The notes under the pieces: generated by a model
Told to the model about the DNA's origin: nothing
The model's input: only the letters and a program-made list of their open reading frames with translations
Databases searched by the model: none
Made by a program: the position numbers and the translations under genes
DNA from: Hypoxylon rubiginosum
Taxonomy: Eukaryota > Ascomycota > Sordariomycetes > Xylariales > Hypoxylaceae
Direction of reading: 5' to 3'
NCBI GenBank assembly: GCA_902806565.1
Contig: CADCXA010000031.1
Coordinates: forward strand, 1 to 64,000
DNA length: 64,000 bases
In this document: one piece after another, positions 1 to 15,969 of the stretch
How the letters are laid out: each line of letters begins with the position of its first letter
Numbering within the stretch: position 1 is the stretch's first letter

Positions 1-784
1 TTTTATATTTTAATTTTAAAATAACTAAGTTTTTTTATAAGCCTTTTTTATAAACTAATAAAAGTTAAAAATTAAATAATAAATTTTAATAACTATTTAT
101 AAATATAAATCGTGTTTATTTTATAATTTATATATAACTACTTATAATATTTTTAATATATTATTTTAAATTAAAATTACTATACTTTTTTATAAATTTT
201 CCTTATAAATAAAAAAAAGTTATAAATTAAATAATTTTATAAAAACTTTAATAATAAATAATAAATTCTTATAATTATATTTAACTAAAAATCACTTAGT
301 TATATTTTTAATATATAGGTATTTTATAGTTTTATTTTTTTTTTAAAAATTAATTTTAAGTATTTAATTATATATAAAATTATATTTTAAGTTACATTCT
401 TTAAGTTTTTTATTTTCTTTTTTATTACACTTAATTTTATATTAACTATATTTATATATATAAATAAAAAATTCTTTATAAAATTAAAAGATTTTTATTA
501 AAATTAAATAAAAAACTTAATAATTAATACTATTAAATAAAGCTTATTTTATATAAATTTTTAATATTAATTATATTATAATTAAATAAAAAACAATAAA
601 ATAAAATAATAAAAAATAAAATTAAAAAATATAATATAATTAAAATTTTAATTAACTATTAAAATTATAACAGTAATTTATAAGATAAAAAAAACTTAAT
701 ATATAATTTATAAATATATTAATTAATATTAAAAAAATATATATTTATTTATTTTTTTTATAATATAATAATTATTTAATTATT

Positions 785-980
785 ATTAAACTATAATTAA
801 AATATTATTAAACTATTATTAAATTATTATTAAATTATTATTAAATTATTATTAAATTATTATTAAATTATTATTAAATTATTATTAAATTATTATTAAA
901 TAATTATTAAATTATTATTAAATTATTATTTAACTATTATTAAATTATTATTTAACTATTATTAAACTATTATTTAACTA
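785..980. repeat. 11-bp AT tandem array
   Basis: A run of near-identical units of the form AAATTATTATT repeats with an 11-bp period, most regular between about 820 and 910. Scattered single-base variants appear towards the right end. It is simple-sequence DNA inside the AT isochore and has no coding capacity. Confidence 0.8.
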
Positions 981-3900
981 TTAATATATTATAATTAAAT
1001 TATTATTATAATTAATAATTTTTATTTTAATTTTCTTATTATATTTTATATATTATTATTAATTTATATATTTTTTATAATTTAAATTAATAAAATATAT
1101 TAATTTATTAAAAATTTAATATATTTATATAATATAAAAGTTATATATATTATAATTTTAATTTATTTTATAAGTTTAATAAATTTAATAAATTTAACGG
1201 ACTTGGTATTTTTATTATTTTAATAGTTTTTTATAAACTATTAACAATTTTATATTAATATTATATATATATATTTAAATATATATAAATAATTAATATA
1301 TTTAAAATGGTTTTAATATAAAATTATATATTTAAAGGGTTATGGTTTTATATATTTAAAATAATTTTATTATTATATAATAATAATAATAATTATAAAA
1401 TAATATAATTAAATTAATTTTAGAATTTTATTTTATTATTTATAATTAATAAAATAATAATTAAAATATATTTAATTTTATAATATTTATTTTAGAAATT
1501 ATATTATATATTATTTTAAGTAATAATAAATAGTTTTAATAATATAATAACTATTATAAAAAATAATAAGAAATTATAATATTTATTAAATAAAAAGTGA
1601 TATTAATATAAATAAGTAAAATATAATATAATAAAATAATAATGTTAATATAAAATAATAATAAAAATTATAAAAATATTATTATTATAAATATTAATAT
1701 AATATTTTAATATTTGTTATTTATTTAGTTTTTAGGTATATATAATAATTAATTTATTATTTATTATATAAAATGTTATAATAAATTTAACCGGTTAAAT
1801 ATTCTTTTAGTAAATTATTTTATAAAATAATTTTATAGTATATTAAAAAAAAGTATAAAAGAAACTTTAAGCTAGATTTTTTTTTTTTTTTAACGTTGTT
1901 TTTTTATTTTTATATTAATTTAATTATATAATATTTATAATTTATTTAGTTAATAATGAAATTAACCTTCGTTATTTTAAGTTTAAAACTATTAAAAATA
2001 TTATTTAAAAATTAATAAATAAAATATATAATAATTTGTTATTTTATATTTATTTTAATATCTAGGAAATAATAATATTTAAAAGTTATATAAATTTAAA
2101 AAATTATATTAATAATATTATATTTATGTTTTTTAAATATACGTTTATTAATAAGAATAAAACTGGATTTATAACGGTAAATATTTTAAAAGTTTTTTTT
2201 AAAGTAATAAAAAGAAAAAATAACTTAATTAATTAATTTTATATATATTAAATTTTAAATAGTTAAAATATTTTTATATTTATAATAAAATATAAGGTAT
2301 TTTATAAGTTAATAAAAAATAAGGTTATTATAAAATTAATTTTTAAAATATAATTTAAATATAATATAATTAATTAAAATAATAAAACTTTTATATTTAT
2401 TTTAATATTATTTATTATTATTATTATTATATAATTATTCTTATATATAATTACTAAAAGTATTTAATATAAATATATTTATATAAAAAAAATATTTATA
2501 TTTTTATATATTTTTAAAAACCTTTTTATTATTTATTACTTTATATTTATATTTAATATTAATATAATAAAAAACGATAATAATAAACTATATTATATTA
2601 TTATTATATAAATTTTTATATTTGTTTTACGTGTTTTTTATATGTTATTACTATTATTATTTTAATATAACCAAGTTATTATAAACTTAAATATATAAAT
2701 TATAAAATATAATAATATATTAAATAAAATTTTTAAATTTATTTATAAATAAACTTATTTTTTATTTTATAAACTTTAACGTTAAAAAGAATTTATATGT
2801 TTATTAATTTAAATATAATTAAATTATTATTTATTAAACGGTATATAATATAATAAAAAAAATAAATATAATAATAAAAATAATACCTTTTTTTAATCTT
2901 TATTTCTAGGTTTATATATTTATAATAAAAAATATAATTTAATTATAATAAATATAATAAATTAATAATAAAAATAATATAAATAAAAACGTTTATATTA
3001 TAATAAAAATTTATTAAACGTTAATAAATAATATATAACAAAAAATATATATATAAAAAACTAATTATATTATAATTAAAAATATCTTTTAAAATTAATA
3101 AAAAAGGGATTAATAAATTAATAATATCTTAATATTATTAACTATAAAAAAAATTATTTAAATAAATTAAAATTTCTATAACTTATTTATACTTAGCTTA
3201 TAAAAAATCGCGGCTTTTAAATTAATATAATATTATTTTATATATTTAAAATAATTAAAATATTTTTTAAAATATACTTATTAATTTATAATTATATTTT
3301 TATTATTAAAAGTGTAAAATATAATTATATTATACATTTATATTATAAAATTAAAATAAATAGTTGGTTTTAATTAATATAAGAAAAGTATATTTTACTA
3401 TATTTAAATATAATTAATTTAATATTATTTTATTATTATAATAATAATATATTTAAATATTAAATAATTTTTAGTTAAATTAAATAACTTTTACTATAAA
3501 TAGCTAAAAAAAAGCTTATAAATATAGTTATTATATTTAATAAAATTATTACTATATTTTAAGTAATATACACACTATAAGTTTTATATAATAATATTAA
3601 ATTAAAAAATATATTTTATAATACTAAAAATAACAATATTATAATTATTAATTTTAAGTGGGTAATTATATAGGATTATTAACTATTTAATCTTATTAAT
3701 TTAAATTAAAAAAAAAAATATAATACCTTAAATAATAAAAGTAATATTAAAGATTATTTTACTATAAAAAGTTATATTATTATATTAAATATATAATTTA
3801 ATTTAAAAATATAATAATAGGAATTTATTATATATTTATTAATTAACTTTTAATAATAATAAATAATAATATAAATAATCGATATTATTTAATATATAAA

Positions 3901-6369
3901 AATACATTTAAAATATTTATTAAATAAAATTATTAATATTTAATAAAAATTATAAAGTTATAAAAATAATATAATTATATTATTATAAATATATTAATAA
4001 GCTGGTTTTTATAGATATTTAAAAATATTATAATTTATATATTATAATTAAATATATATAATAACTAAAAAATAATAAAATATATAAATTATAATATATA
4101 TATAAATATTTATTTAATATATATAATAAGTATAAATATTTATATATATATATTTATATAAATAGTTTTATAAAAAATTACTAGAAAATTTATAAATTAA
4201 TAATTTTAAAATAATTTTAATATAAAAATAATTATAGTAAATATAATGGTTTTAATAAAAAATATATTTTTATTAATATTAATTATATAAATAATTTTTA
4301 TTATATTTAAAATAAACTTAATATATAATTTAACTATATTAATATAATTAAAATAAATATATTATAAAATTAATATATGTTAATAATTTAAATATAAATA
4401 TTTTTATATAAATTATATTAGTTTTAATATTATAAGTATTAATTTAATATTATTTTTATTAATAATATTAAATAAATATCTTTAAATATATTTTATAAAA
4501 TATATATACTTAATTATTATATTAAAAAATATAGATAAAAATAAATTAAATAAAAATTAAAAATATTAAAATATAATATTATAGTTACTTTATTAACACT
4601 TTAATTATTATTATATTTAATAATTTTAATATTAATAAAATTTCTTTTAATAATAAAAAACCCTTTTTTTAATTTTTTAAACTTATTAATATTAGTTTTT
4701 AATAATAAACAATTAAATATATTAATTTATTATATTAAATTAATCTTTATATTAATATTATTAAATTTATTTATATTATAAATAAATATAATAATTAAAT
4801 CCTAACTACATTTTTACTCCCTAATTTTTTTAATTTTAATTAAAACTAATAAAATATTTTTAATATATATTCTTTTTATTTAATAAAATCTAATTATTAT
4901 TTAATATCCCTTTATTTTTAAAAACATATATATCTTTATTAATTAAACTAGAAATTTAAAATTACTTATTAAACTCGCCTAAAAAAAACTAATTTTAAGT
5001 TTTAAAAAATAATATAAGTTTTTATATAATTTTATATTTTAATATAAACTTAAAATTATTTTAAAAAATATAAATTTAAAAATATAGCTTTAATATATAA
5101 AAAATATAAAACATATTATTATTAAAAATATTCTATATAAAACAAGTAAAAAAATATTAAATATTAATATTAATAAATCTTTAATAAATATAATTATAAA
5201 AAATATAATAAATATTAAAAAATAAAGCTAACAATATCTTAATAATTTTTATAATAAAAATATAATAATTATTAATTTTCTTTAAAATAATAATAATTTT
5301 TTTACAATTAAATATAATATAAATATTAACGTAAAAAAGAATTTAATTATTTATATTATTATATTAAAATTTAACATTTAAATTATTTATATAGTTATTT
5401 ATATTATTTATATTAAATTAATTTTTGATTTTTTTAAAATATATATATATTACTTTTAAACTTATAAATTAATTTATAACCTAATAATAATAATTACATG
5501 TTAAAGTTAACATTTAATAATCTAAATAAATAATAAAATTAAAATTATTAAAAATGTTAATAACTTATTATATAATAAATAATATAATTATAAAATATTA
5601 ATTAATTAATTTAAATGCCACGTTTAGGTTTTTAAAATTATAAAGAAATTTTTAATTATAAAATTTAAAGATTGTAAAATAAAAGTTAGGATTTATTATA
5701 ATTTTTAATATTTATAATTAAAATATTATATATATAATTAAAATTAAAAGGTTTATTATTATATTTAAAAATATATAAATAATAATTATAGTTAATAATA
5801 ATAATTAATAAATTAATAATATATTATAATAATTATTTCTTAGGATTTTTAAAATAAAATAAATAAGGGATTTTTTTATTTAATTTATTATAAAAAAACT
5901 AAAAGTTATTTATTAAAAAATAATAAATATATATTATAAGGTTATAATTAATATTACTATAATTTAAAAAAAGAAATGTTAATAAAAATATTATAAAAAA
6001 TTTGTTATATTTTAAATAATTAATTTTAATATATTATATTTTATTAAAAATAAACCGCTTTAATTTAAAAACCGTGTAAATAATATATTTAGTATTATTA
6101 AAATTTAATGGTTAATATTATATTATAAGTTTATAAATTATATTAATAATAAAAAAAATAATTAAAAAAAACAATATAATAAATAATAAAAATAATATTA
6201 ATAGTATTTAATATATTATTATTAAAAATTAAATAAAATAAAAATATATAAAAAGTAAAAATAACATTAAAATAAACTTTAAAAAAAAGTTTTATTTATT
6301 AAAATAATTAAAATAAAATATTAATATAGTTAATTAAATTATATATTTAATAATATAATAATATTAAAT

Positions 6370-7480
6370 AATATAATTTAAAATAATTTTAATGTAAAAT
6401 TTACACGCTTATATTAATATAAAATACTATAAATTTAACTTATATTATTAATATAAAATATAGTTATTTAAAATAATTTTATTATAAAACTTATAAATTA
6501 TTATTAATATAAAAATACCATTATTTAAAATAGTTATATTATAAAATTTATATAATATAATAATTTAAAATAATTTTAACTTAAAATTTATATAATATTA
6601 AGGTTTTAAATAATATTATCACGTAATTTATACCTTATAATTTAAAATAGTTTTATTATAAAATATATATAATATAAAATTTATATAAACGTAATTTAAA
6701 ATAAAATTATTATAAAATTTATATTTTATAATTTAAAATAATTTTATTATTAAATTTATATAAATTATAATTAAAAAAATATTATTATAAAATTTATATA
6801 TTATTATTAACGTAAAAATATAATAATTTAAAATAATTTTATTATAAAATTTATATAACGCCACAGTTTAAAATAATGTTATTATAAAACTTATATATTA
6901 TTATTAATATAAAATAATATAACTTAAAATATTATTATTATAAAATTTATATAAGTTATAAATTAATATAATATTATTATAAAAATTATATATTATTATA
7001 ATTATAAAATATATTTATTATAAATTTTATAAGGCTTTTTTTATATAAAAGCGTTACAGTTTAAAATGGTTTTATTATAAAATATATAATTTTTTTAATA
7101 TAAAAACGCCGTGGTTTAAAATAATTTTATTATAAAATATATATAATGTTTTTATTATAAATACTTTACGATTTAAAATGGTTTTATTACGAAATATATA
7201 ACGTTTTTAACGTAAAAACGCCACGGTTTAAAATGGTTTTATTGTGAAATATATAACATTTTTAATATAAAAACGCCGTGGTTTAAAATAGTTTTATTAT
7301 AAAATTTTATACACCGTTATAAATATAAGATATTATAATTTAAAATAATTTTATTATAAAATTTTATACGTTACTATAAATATAAAACATTATAATTTAA
7401 AATAGTTTTATTATAAAATTTTATATATCGTTATAAATATAAAACGCCGTAATTTAAAATAATTTTATTATAAAATTAAC
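6370..7480. repeat. 55-57 bp degenerate tandem array (minisatellite)
   Basis: A motif of the form TTTAAAATGGTTTTATTA recurs throughout. In the clearest part it begins at about 7,115, 7,172, 7,227, 7,282, 7,339, 7,396 and 7,453, giving a period of 55-57 bp. Copies near 7,050-7,300 keep C and G (for example AACGCCACGGTTTAAAATGG), while leftward copies have nearly all of these replaced by T or A. This fits one tandem array mutated to different extents. No protein is encoded. Confidence 0.8.
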
Positions 7481-10400
7481 GCTGGAAATATTTATAAAAA
7501 TAGTAATTTTAAATAGTAAATTAATAATTCTAAAAATACCGCGTTAATTTACCGTTAACACGTTTTTTTTTTTTATAACTATAAAAAAACTTCTTATTAA
7601 AAAATTAAAATATTATATTTTAAATTATAATTATAAAAAAATCTTTTTAATTTTTATATTAAAAACCTATAAAAAAAACTTTAAAAACATTAAAATATTT
7701 TTTTAAATTTAATTTTAATATTAATTTCAAATTTAATTATAAATTTTATAAACTATAAAAACCTTATAAAAAAAAACTATTAATTAAAAAATCTTTAAAA
7801 CAATTTTAAAAAAAACATAAAAATCTTAATTTTTTAAATTTAAACTTATTATTAAATTTAAATTTATTTAATTTAAACTTATATAATTCTAATTTAATTA
7901 ACTTTTATTTCTATTAAAAAAAACATAAAAAACATAAAAAGAAATTTTCTAAAAAAAATAAAAAATATAAATCTTTTAATAAATAAATAAAATTTAATTA
8001 AAAACATTTTAATTTTATATTAAATAAAAAAAACCATTTAATAAAAATTAATAATTAAAACATTTATTAAAAAACCTTTATATTAAATTTAAAAAAATCA
8101 ATTATAAAAAAAATAAAAAACTTATTATTATTAATAAACTAAACTTAATAATAACTATTTTATATATTTATAAATAATAATTATTAAACTTAATTAATAA
8201 TATAAAAAGAAATTTTAAAATATTTAAAACTTTTAATAAAACATATATTTTTTTAAATAAAACTTATTAATAAAAACTTTAAAATAAACTTTTATAAAAA
8301 AAAAAAAAAGAATTTAATTTTATTATTTATATCTTTAAATAACAACTTATATTATATAATTATATAAATATAAAACTAAAATTTAATATTAATTAATTAA
8401 TTATAATATTTATTATAAATATAAAAAATTAAATAATTAATTAAATTAAATAAATTTAATTACTTTTATATAAAAATAAATTTATTTTATAAGAAATAAT
8501 AAATAATTTTATTAATAAATTTTAATGTAAAATCAGAAAAAATAACCATTAAAATAATAATAATAATAATAAAAATAATTTTAATATTTATAATATTTAA
8601 ATAAATAAAAAAAAACTTAAAAAACTATTTAAATTTAAATATTTATTAAATTATAACTTAAATAAAAACCTTTTATATTATAATTATAAAAAATATAATT
8701 ATATAAAAAAAAGTTACTTTAAATTTAATAAGAAAAAAAAGAAAAAATAATAATAAAACTTATTTTTAAACATTATAAAAAAACAAATAAAAAATAATAA
8801 ATCGTAATAATAATTAACTTTTATTTTTAAAAACTTAATAAATAATAACGGTAGTTTTTATAATAAAAAAATAATAAATAACCTAATTAATAAATATAAT
8901 AAATATTATTTTTAAAAAAATTTAAAATATATAGTTTTAATAATATAATTAATAAAATAAAATATATATTATAATATTATTAAGTTATTTTTTTAAACTT
9001 TTAATATAAATTTAAATTACTATATTAAAATTATAATAAAATAATAATTATTATTTAATATAAAGTTTAATATTTATATTATTAATAATAATAAAAACTT
9101 TATTTAAAAAATTATAATAAATATTTTAAATAAAAAATATTTTATTTATATAAATAATAAATTAATATTAATTATAAAAATAAATACAATTTATTTTACT
9201 TTAAAAAAACATAATAATAAAAAATAATTTATTATTTTAAATTTTATAGTTTTTATAAAACGTTTTTTTATTAAAATCTTTTTAAAAGATTTATTATATA
9301 AAACAAGCGAATAAATTAAAACAAAATACATTTAAAATCTTAATTATATAATATTTATAAAACTTAATATTTTAAAACATAGTTTTTTTTTTTATTATTT
9401 AAAAAATAAAAACTTATGTTTTTAAAACCACTTATTAATAATTTAAATAACTAATAAAAATATAAATTAATAATAATATAAAAAATAAATAACATAAAAA
9501 AAATACTAAAAGAATCTTTAATTATATTAATTTTTAAGTTTATAAATAAAACCATTTAAAAATTAATACTTTAATATTATTATTTATATTATTTTAATAT
9601 AAAAAAAATAAAATAATTTATTAAAATAATTATAAATATTAATTTAAACTTAGTTTTTATTAAATTATTATTTTATTATATATATAATTAAATTAAAATC
9701 ATAAAAATATTTTTAAAAAACTTATAATTATATATCAAATATTTAAAAGAAATTATTTAATATAATATAAATTTATTAAAACTTTAATTAATAAATAAAA
9801 ACCATTATTTTATAATAATTATTAATAATTATAATAAATATAAATATTTTAAAATTTATATTATAAAAAACAAAATAAAAATTATTATAAAAACATATTT
9901 TTATTATAAATATAAAACTTTATAATACTTATTTATAAAAAAAAATAATAATAATAAAAAACTATTAATATTATATTTTAATAATAAAAAAAAATTTAAT
10001 ATAAACTTTATTAAAAAAACTTATTAAAAAATAACAATTAAACTAATTATTTTTATATTAAAAAATTAATATTAAAATAAAATCTTTAAATAATTTATTA
10101 AATTTATTTAAAATTTAATATAAGTAATTTATATTATTATAAATATATTTATATATTTTTAAAATAATATAATAAAAACAATTATTTATATAATTAATTA
10201 TATAAGTTAATTAACTATAAAAAACATTATTTTTTATAAAAAATATATAAGTAATTTTAAATTTTATAAACTATATAAACTTAATAATATATATTTAAAA
10301 ATTATTAAAAATAAATATTTTATTTTTATTAATAAAAAAACTAAAAATATAATAAAAAAAATAAAAGCTTAAAAAACTAAAAAAATACTACTTAATTATT

Positions 10401-13400
10401 AAAATTAATATAATTATTAAATATAATTTATTAAAAAAAATAAATATTTTAATACCTTTTATATTATTATATAAAAATTTATAAAAAATAATAATAATAT
10501 TTTAAACTTAAAAAATATAATTAGATTTTTATTTAAATATATATAAAAAAAACTTCGCCACTAAAAAAAAACCATTAAAATAAACGTATAAAATAAAAAT
10601 AAAAATATTATTAAGAAAAATATTATAAATAATAATATAAAATTAAAACCTAAAAAAAGAAATAAACTTAAAAAAAAACAACTAATTATATAATATTATA
10701 AAACTTTAAACAAGTTTAATATTATTTATAAAATATTATAAAATATAAATAATATTTAAAAAAACGGGAATTATTTATTAAAAAATATATTTAAAAATAA
10801 TTTTAATAATTTTATTTTTATAAATAATAATAATTTATTTATTATAATATATTTAAATATATATAAAGCTTTAATATATTATTTTATTAATATTAAAAAA
10901 AAATAACATTAAAAATATTATATAAAAATTTTTTAATATAATATCCGAAATTTTTAAACTTTTTAAAATTAATATAAATAAGTTTTTATTTAAAAAGATT
11001 ATAAATAAAATAAAATATAAATTATAAATATAAATTATATTTAAAAAATCTATAAGAATTTTAAAAAAGGTATATTTAAATTTAATTTTTTTTTTAAAAT
11101 TATTTATAGGTATTTAATTAATATTAAATAAGTTTTAAAAAAAATACTTATTTAATAAAAATTTTAATAAGTTTAAAGTTTATATTTATATAAAAAAATT
11201 TATATAAAAAGATTTTTTTAATTATAATAAAATTATAATTATAATTATAAAAATTATAATTTAATATATATTAATAATTTTAATTATAATATATAAATAA
11301 GATATTTTATAAATAAATTTTATAATAATATATTTTAATAAAAACTTAAAAAAACTTATTTTTATAAAACTATTTTTTATATTAAAAAAATATTTTAATA
11401 TTTATTTAAAAAAATAAAAAATTTATTAGTTTAATAAAAATAAAATTATTAAGTTAATAAATTTTTTTTATAAATTAAAATAAGCTAATTATATTTAATA
11501 AATTAAGGTTAAAACGTTATTTAAAATATAAAATTATAAACCTTTAAAAATAAATAATACTATTTATTTTAATTAAAAAATAAAAAATATTATAATTTTT
11601 TATATTAATAATTTTTTATTATTTAATATAAATATTTAAAAATTAAAAAACCTGGTAAAAAATATTAAAAAAAACATTTTTATTATAAACCTTAATAATA
11701 TTAATTAATTTTTAAAAGTTTAAATTATTTAATTTATTTATAATAAAAAAGTTTGTTTTAATTAATGATAATATCTTAAAATAATATTAAAAAATAATAA
11801 GTTTAAAAACTATAAATATATAAATATATTTTTTAAACTTAAAAAACTAAATTATATAATCTTTAAAAATTATAACGAAAAAATAAATAAAAAAGAAATC
11901 TATAAATATATATTTTTAATAAAAAAAGTTAATTTTATAATATATATAATTAAATTAAATATAAATTATATTATATTAATTTAAGTATATTATATAAGTA
12001 ATTTTTTATTAAAATATTTTAAAGAAATTAAACATGTTATAAAATACTTAAAAAAATTAATTAAAAAAATAATTTAATATAAAAAGCTAATAAAAAAATA
12101 TAAATATTAAATATTTAATAATATTAAATTATATAAAATTATAAATATTAATTATATTAAAAACGTTAATATAATAAAATTAATAACTAAATATATATTT
12201 TTTTTAATAAACGTATTTATAATATAATTATTTAAATTATAAAATATAATAATATATAATTTTATTAAAATAAAATATATAATTTTAGTTATAATTATTA
12301 TAAAAATAATTTAAATATATAATTTTTTAAAAAAAACTTTAATTAATATTTAAAATATTAATTCTATTAATAAATAATAATATAACTGTAATTATTTAAT
12401 TATAAAAAACTATTATAAATAAGTAAAAACATTATATTAAAAAAAATTATTATTATATTAAATAAAAAGTTATTAAAAATAACGTTAAAATAAATTATAT
12501 AAAAAGCAAGTTAAATTTAATTAATAAATTTATAAAACTATTAAAAAAATAAAACTATAAATAATTTTTAAAATTATTAAATTTAAAAAATCGTAAATAA
12601 TTTTATATATTTAATTAAAAAAATATATTAATAGTTTATAATTATTTAAATAATTATAAAATATAAATTATATAATAAAAATAACTAGTAAAATATTAAA
12701 GAATATTTTAAAAATATAATATTAATGTTTAAAATATAATATTTAAATTAAGTAAATATTTTATAAGTTTTTTAACTTTAAAAAAAAATTATAATTTTTT
12801 TTTATAAGCGTTTAAATAACCATTCTTTAGTTATATAAAACTTAAAAAAAAAATTATATTTAAAAGTTAAATATATATTATATATTTATAAAGATTTTAA
12901 TATTTTAATTTTATTATTAAATATTTTATTTTAAAATTTTTAATTATAATTTTATTTAAAATAATATTTAATTAAGTTTTTTATATTTAATAAATTTTAT
13001 AGATTTTAATTATTTTATAATATTAAAATAATTTATTTATTAATTTAATAATTTAATTAATATAAAATTATAATAATTAATATAAAATAATTTAATTTAT
13101 ATTAAAATTTTAAAATTAAAGCTTTTTTTTAAAAATATTAAATTTTATTAAATATATAAGTTTTAATTTATAATAAAATTTCTTAAAATTAATAACAGTT
13201 TTTTAATAAAATATAAAATAAAATTTTTAGAATTTTTTATTAATTAAATTAAAATTAATACAATCTTTTTAAAATTAAAATTATAGTTTTAAATTTTATA
13301 ATAATTATTAATTATAATAAAAGTTTATTTTTATATTAATAATTTTTAATTTAAATAATAACTATATTATTATTAATTTTAAATTATATTTAACTTAAAA

Positions 13401-13920
13401 AATATTTTAAAAAATTTTTTAATTAATATATTTAAAATATTTTATAAAAAAAAATATATTTTTATAATATATAGTTATTTAATTATAAAAAAAACTTTAT
13501 AAGTTTTTTTTAAAAAAAGAATAAAAGAAATCTAATTATAAAATAATTATATAATTTTTTATAAAATATTAATTATTATATTTTATTATAATATTAAATA
13601 AATAAAAAAATTGAAAATTACTAAAAAAATAATATTTATTATTTATATAAAACACCGGCTTAAACGGTATATAATAGTTTTTATTTATATAATTTTATAA
13701 TTAGTTAACCTTAAAAAACTTTAATTATAACTTAAAGTTTAATAAATTTTTTTTTTATTTTTTTTAAAGGAAAAAAAGGTTTTAAAACCTTTTTTTTTTT
13801 CCTTAAACCTTTTTTTTTTTTTACTTATAAGTTACAAAGCCATAGCCACGTGTTATAATTTTAATTTTATAACTTTATTTTTTTATTAAGATTTTTTTTA
13901 ATTGGTTTTTTTTTTTTTTT

Positions 13921-14023
13921 TAAAAGTTATATAAATTAATATATAATCGAGGTTTTATTTTTTTATTTAAGCGGCGAGCTTTTATAAAAAAAAAACACAA
14001 TATAATAAACCTTTATAAACTTA
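13921..14023 (+). repeat. Dispersed repeat, copy A (partly mutated)
   Basis: This copy shares the block GCGGCGAGCTTTTATA, an A-run, then CACAATATAATAA, with three further copies to the right. It keeps GCGGCGAGC but has lost most other C and G compared with the copy at 16,595-16,722. Similarity extends leftwards through a poly-T stretch and a GGTTTTAAAACC palindrome near 13,775, so the full repeat is probably about 350 bp. Confidence 0.7.
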
Positions 14024-15840
14024 AATATAATAATAAATATTTAAAAATATAATTTATTATAATTAAATTATAAAATAATAAAAATAAATTAAAAGTTATA
14101 AAATTAAAATAAATTAATATTAATAAAATTTAAAATTTAAAATTATATATATTAAAAGTTAAAAATATTAAATTATTTTTAAAAAAGATTATAAAATAAA
14201 ATTTAATAAAATTAAAATTAATATATTTATAAAAAAAAGTTATATTTAAAAATATAATTTTAATGTTATTTTTTTTATATATTTTTATAATTAAATAAAT
14301 AAATAAATAAAAAAAAATATATATAATAAATCTTAGTTTTTTTTTTTTTTTTACTTATTTTATTTATATTTATTTATTTTACTTATATTTTTATTTTTTT
14401 TATAATTAGTTTTTTTATTTATTTAATATATAATAAAATATATATTTAATATATTAAAAATTATTTATAAATATATAAATAACTTTTAAAATAAATATTT
14501 TTATATAATTATAAATTTTTAATTATAATAAATTATTTTTTTATTTAATAAAAAATATAATATATTTAAGTTTATATTTTAAAATATATATATTTTAAAA
14601 TAAAAATATTATAAAAAATATATATATAATTAAAAACTTATATATATTTTAAAATATATATATTTAATATTTTAAAATATTTATATTTAATGTTTTAATA
14701 TTTTAAATTATATATATTTAATATTTTAAAATATATATATTAAATATTTTAATATTTTAAAATATATTTAATATTTTATAAAAAAATATAAGTTATTTAA
14801 TTTAAAAGATTTTATTAAAAATAAAATAAAATATATATATTTAATATTTTAAAGTTTATATAATAATTAAAATATATTTAATTTAAATATTATTAAAAAA
14901 TATATAAATTTATATTATAATATATTTATATAATTTAAATAAATATATTTTATTAAAGTTTAAATAAATTTAATTAATTATATAAATTAAAAAACTTTAT
15001 TTTTATAATTTAAAATTTTTAATATATTATTTAATAAAAATATTAAAAATTAAAAATTATATTTTTAATTTTTAATATTTTAATTAATAATATAATTATA
15101 TAAAAATAAATTATAAATTTAAAATTATATTATTTTAATTATTTATTAATTTAATTAATAAAGTTATATTTATTTAAATATTTATATTATTTAAATTAAA
15201 TTAAAATTTTTTTTAAAATATTAAATTTAATTTTTATATTATTATAAAATTAAAAAAAAAATCGTATTTAAAAATTAAATATATATTATATATATATAAA
15301 GAAATTAAAATTATTTATAATATAATTAAATTTAAAATTAAATATATTAATAAGTTAATTTATTATATTAATAAATAATTTAATTTTTAAGATATTTAAA
15401 TTTTTTAAATTAATAAAAATATTTTTATTAATTATTTTTTAAATATAATTATTAATTATTTTATAAATAATAATTATATAAATATTTTTAATTTTATTAT
15501 AAATATATTTTAAATTAAAAATATTTATTTAATTAATAATTTTTATATAATAAATTTATTTTAAAATATTATTTTAAATATTAATTTTAATTTTATATTT
15601 ATTATAATTAAATTTAATTTATTATAATTTTATAAGTTTTTTATAAAAACTTTTAATATTATATTATTTATAATAAATTATATATATATTAATAATTAAT
15701 ATTTAATAGTTTTTATTAATATAAAAATATTTATATAATTTTATTAAAACTTAATAAATTTTTTTTTAAAAAAAAAAAGGTTTTAAAACCCTTTTTTTTT
15801 TTTTTAAACCCCTTATTTTTTTTTATTTTTATATTTTTTT

Positions 15841-15969
15841 TTTAATTAACTTTTATTTTTTTTTATAAAATATATATAAATTAATATATAATTAAAATTT
15901 TATTTTTTTATTTAAACGGCGAGTTTTTATAAAAAAAAAACACGATATAATAATTTTTATAAATTTAAA
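15841..15969 (+). repeat. Dispersed repeat, copy B (mutated)
   Basis: Second copy of the roughly 130-bp block, with the same order of landmarks: TTAATTAACTTTTATTTTT, ATATATAAATTAATATATA, ACGGCGAGTTTTTATA and CACGATATAATAA. It is also preceded by a GGTTTTAAAACC palindrome and a poly-T run at about 15,778-15,800. Differences from the copy at 16,595-16,722 are mainly C-to-T and G-to-A. Confidence 0.7.

Noticed and set aside
6370..7480. CRISPR-like array
   Set aside because: Units are contiguous degenerate tandem repeats without unique spacers, in a eukaryotic context.
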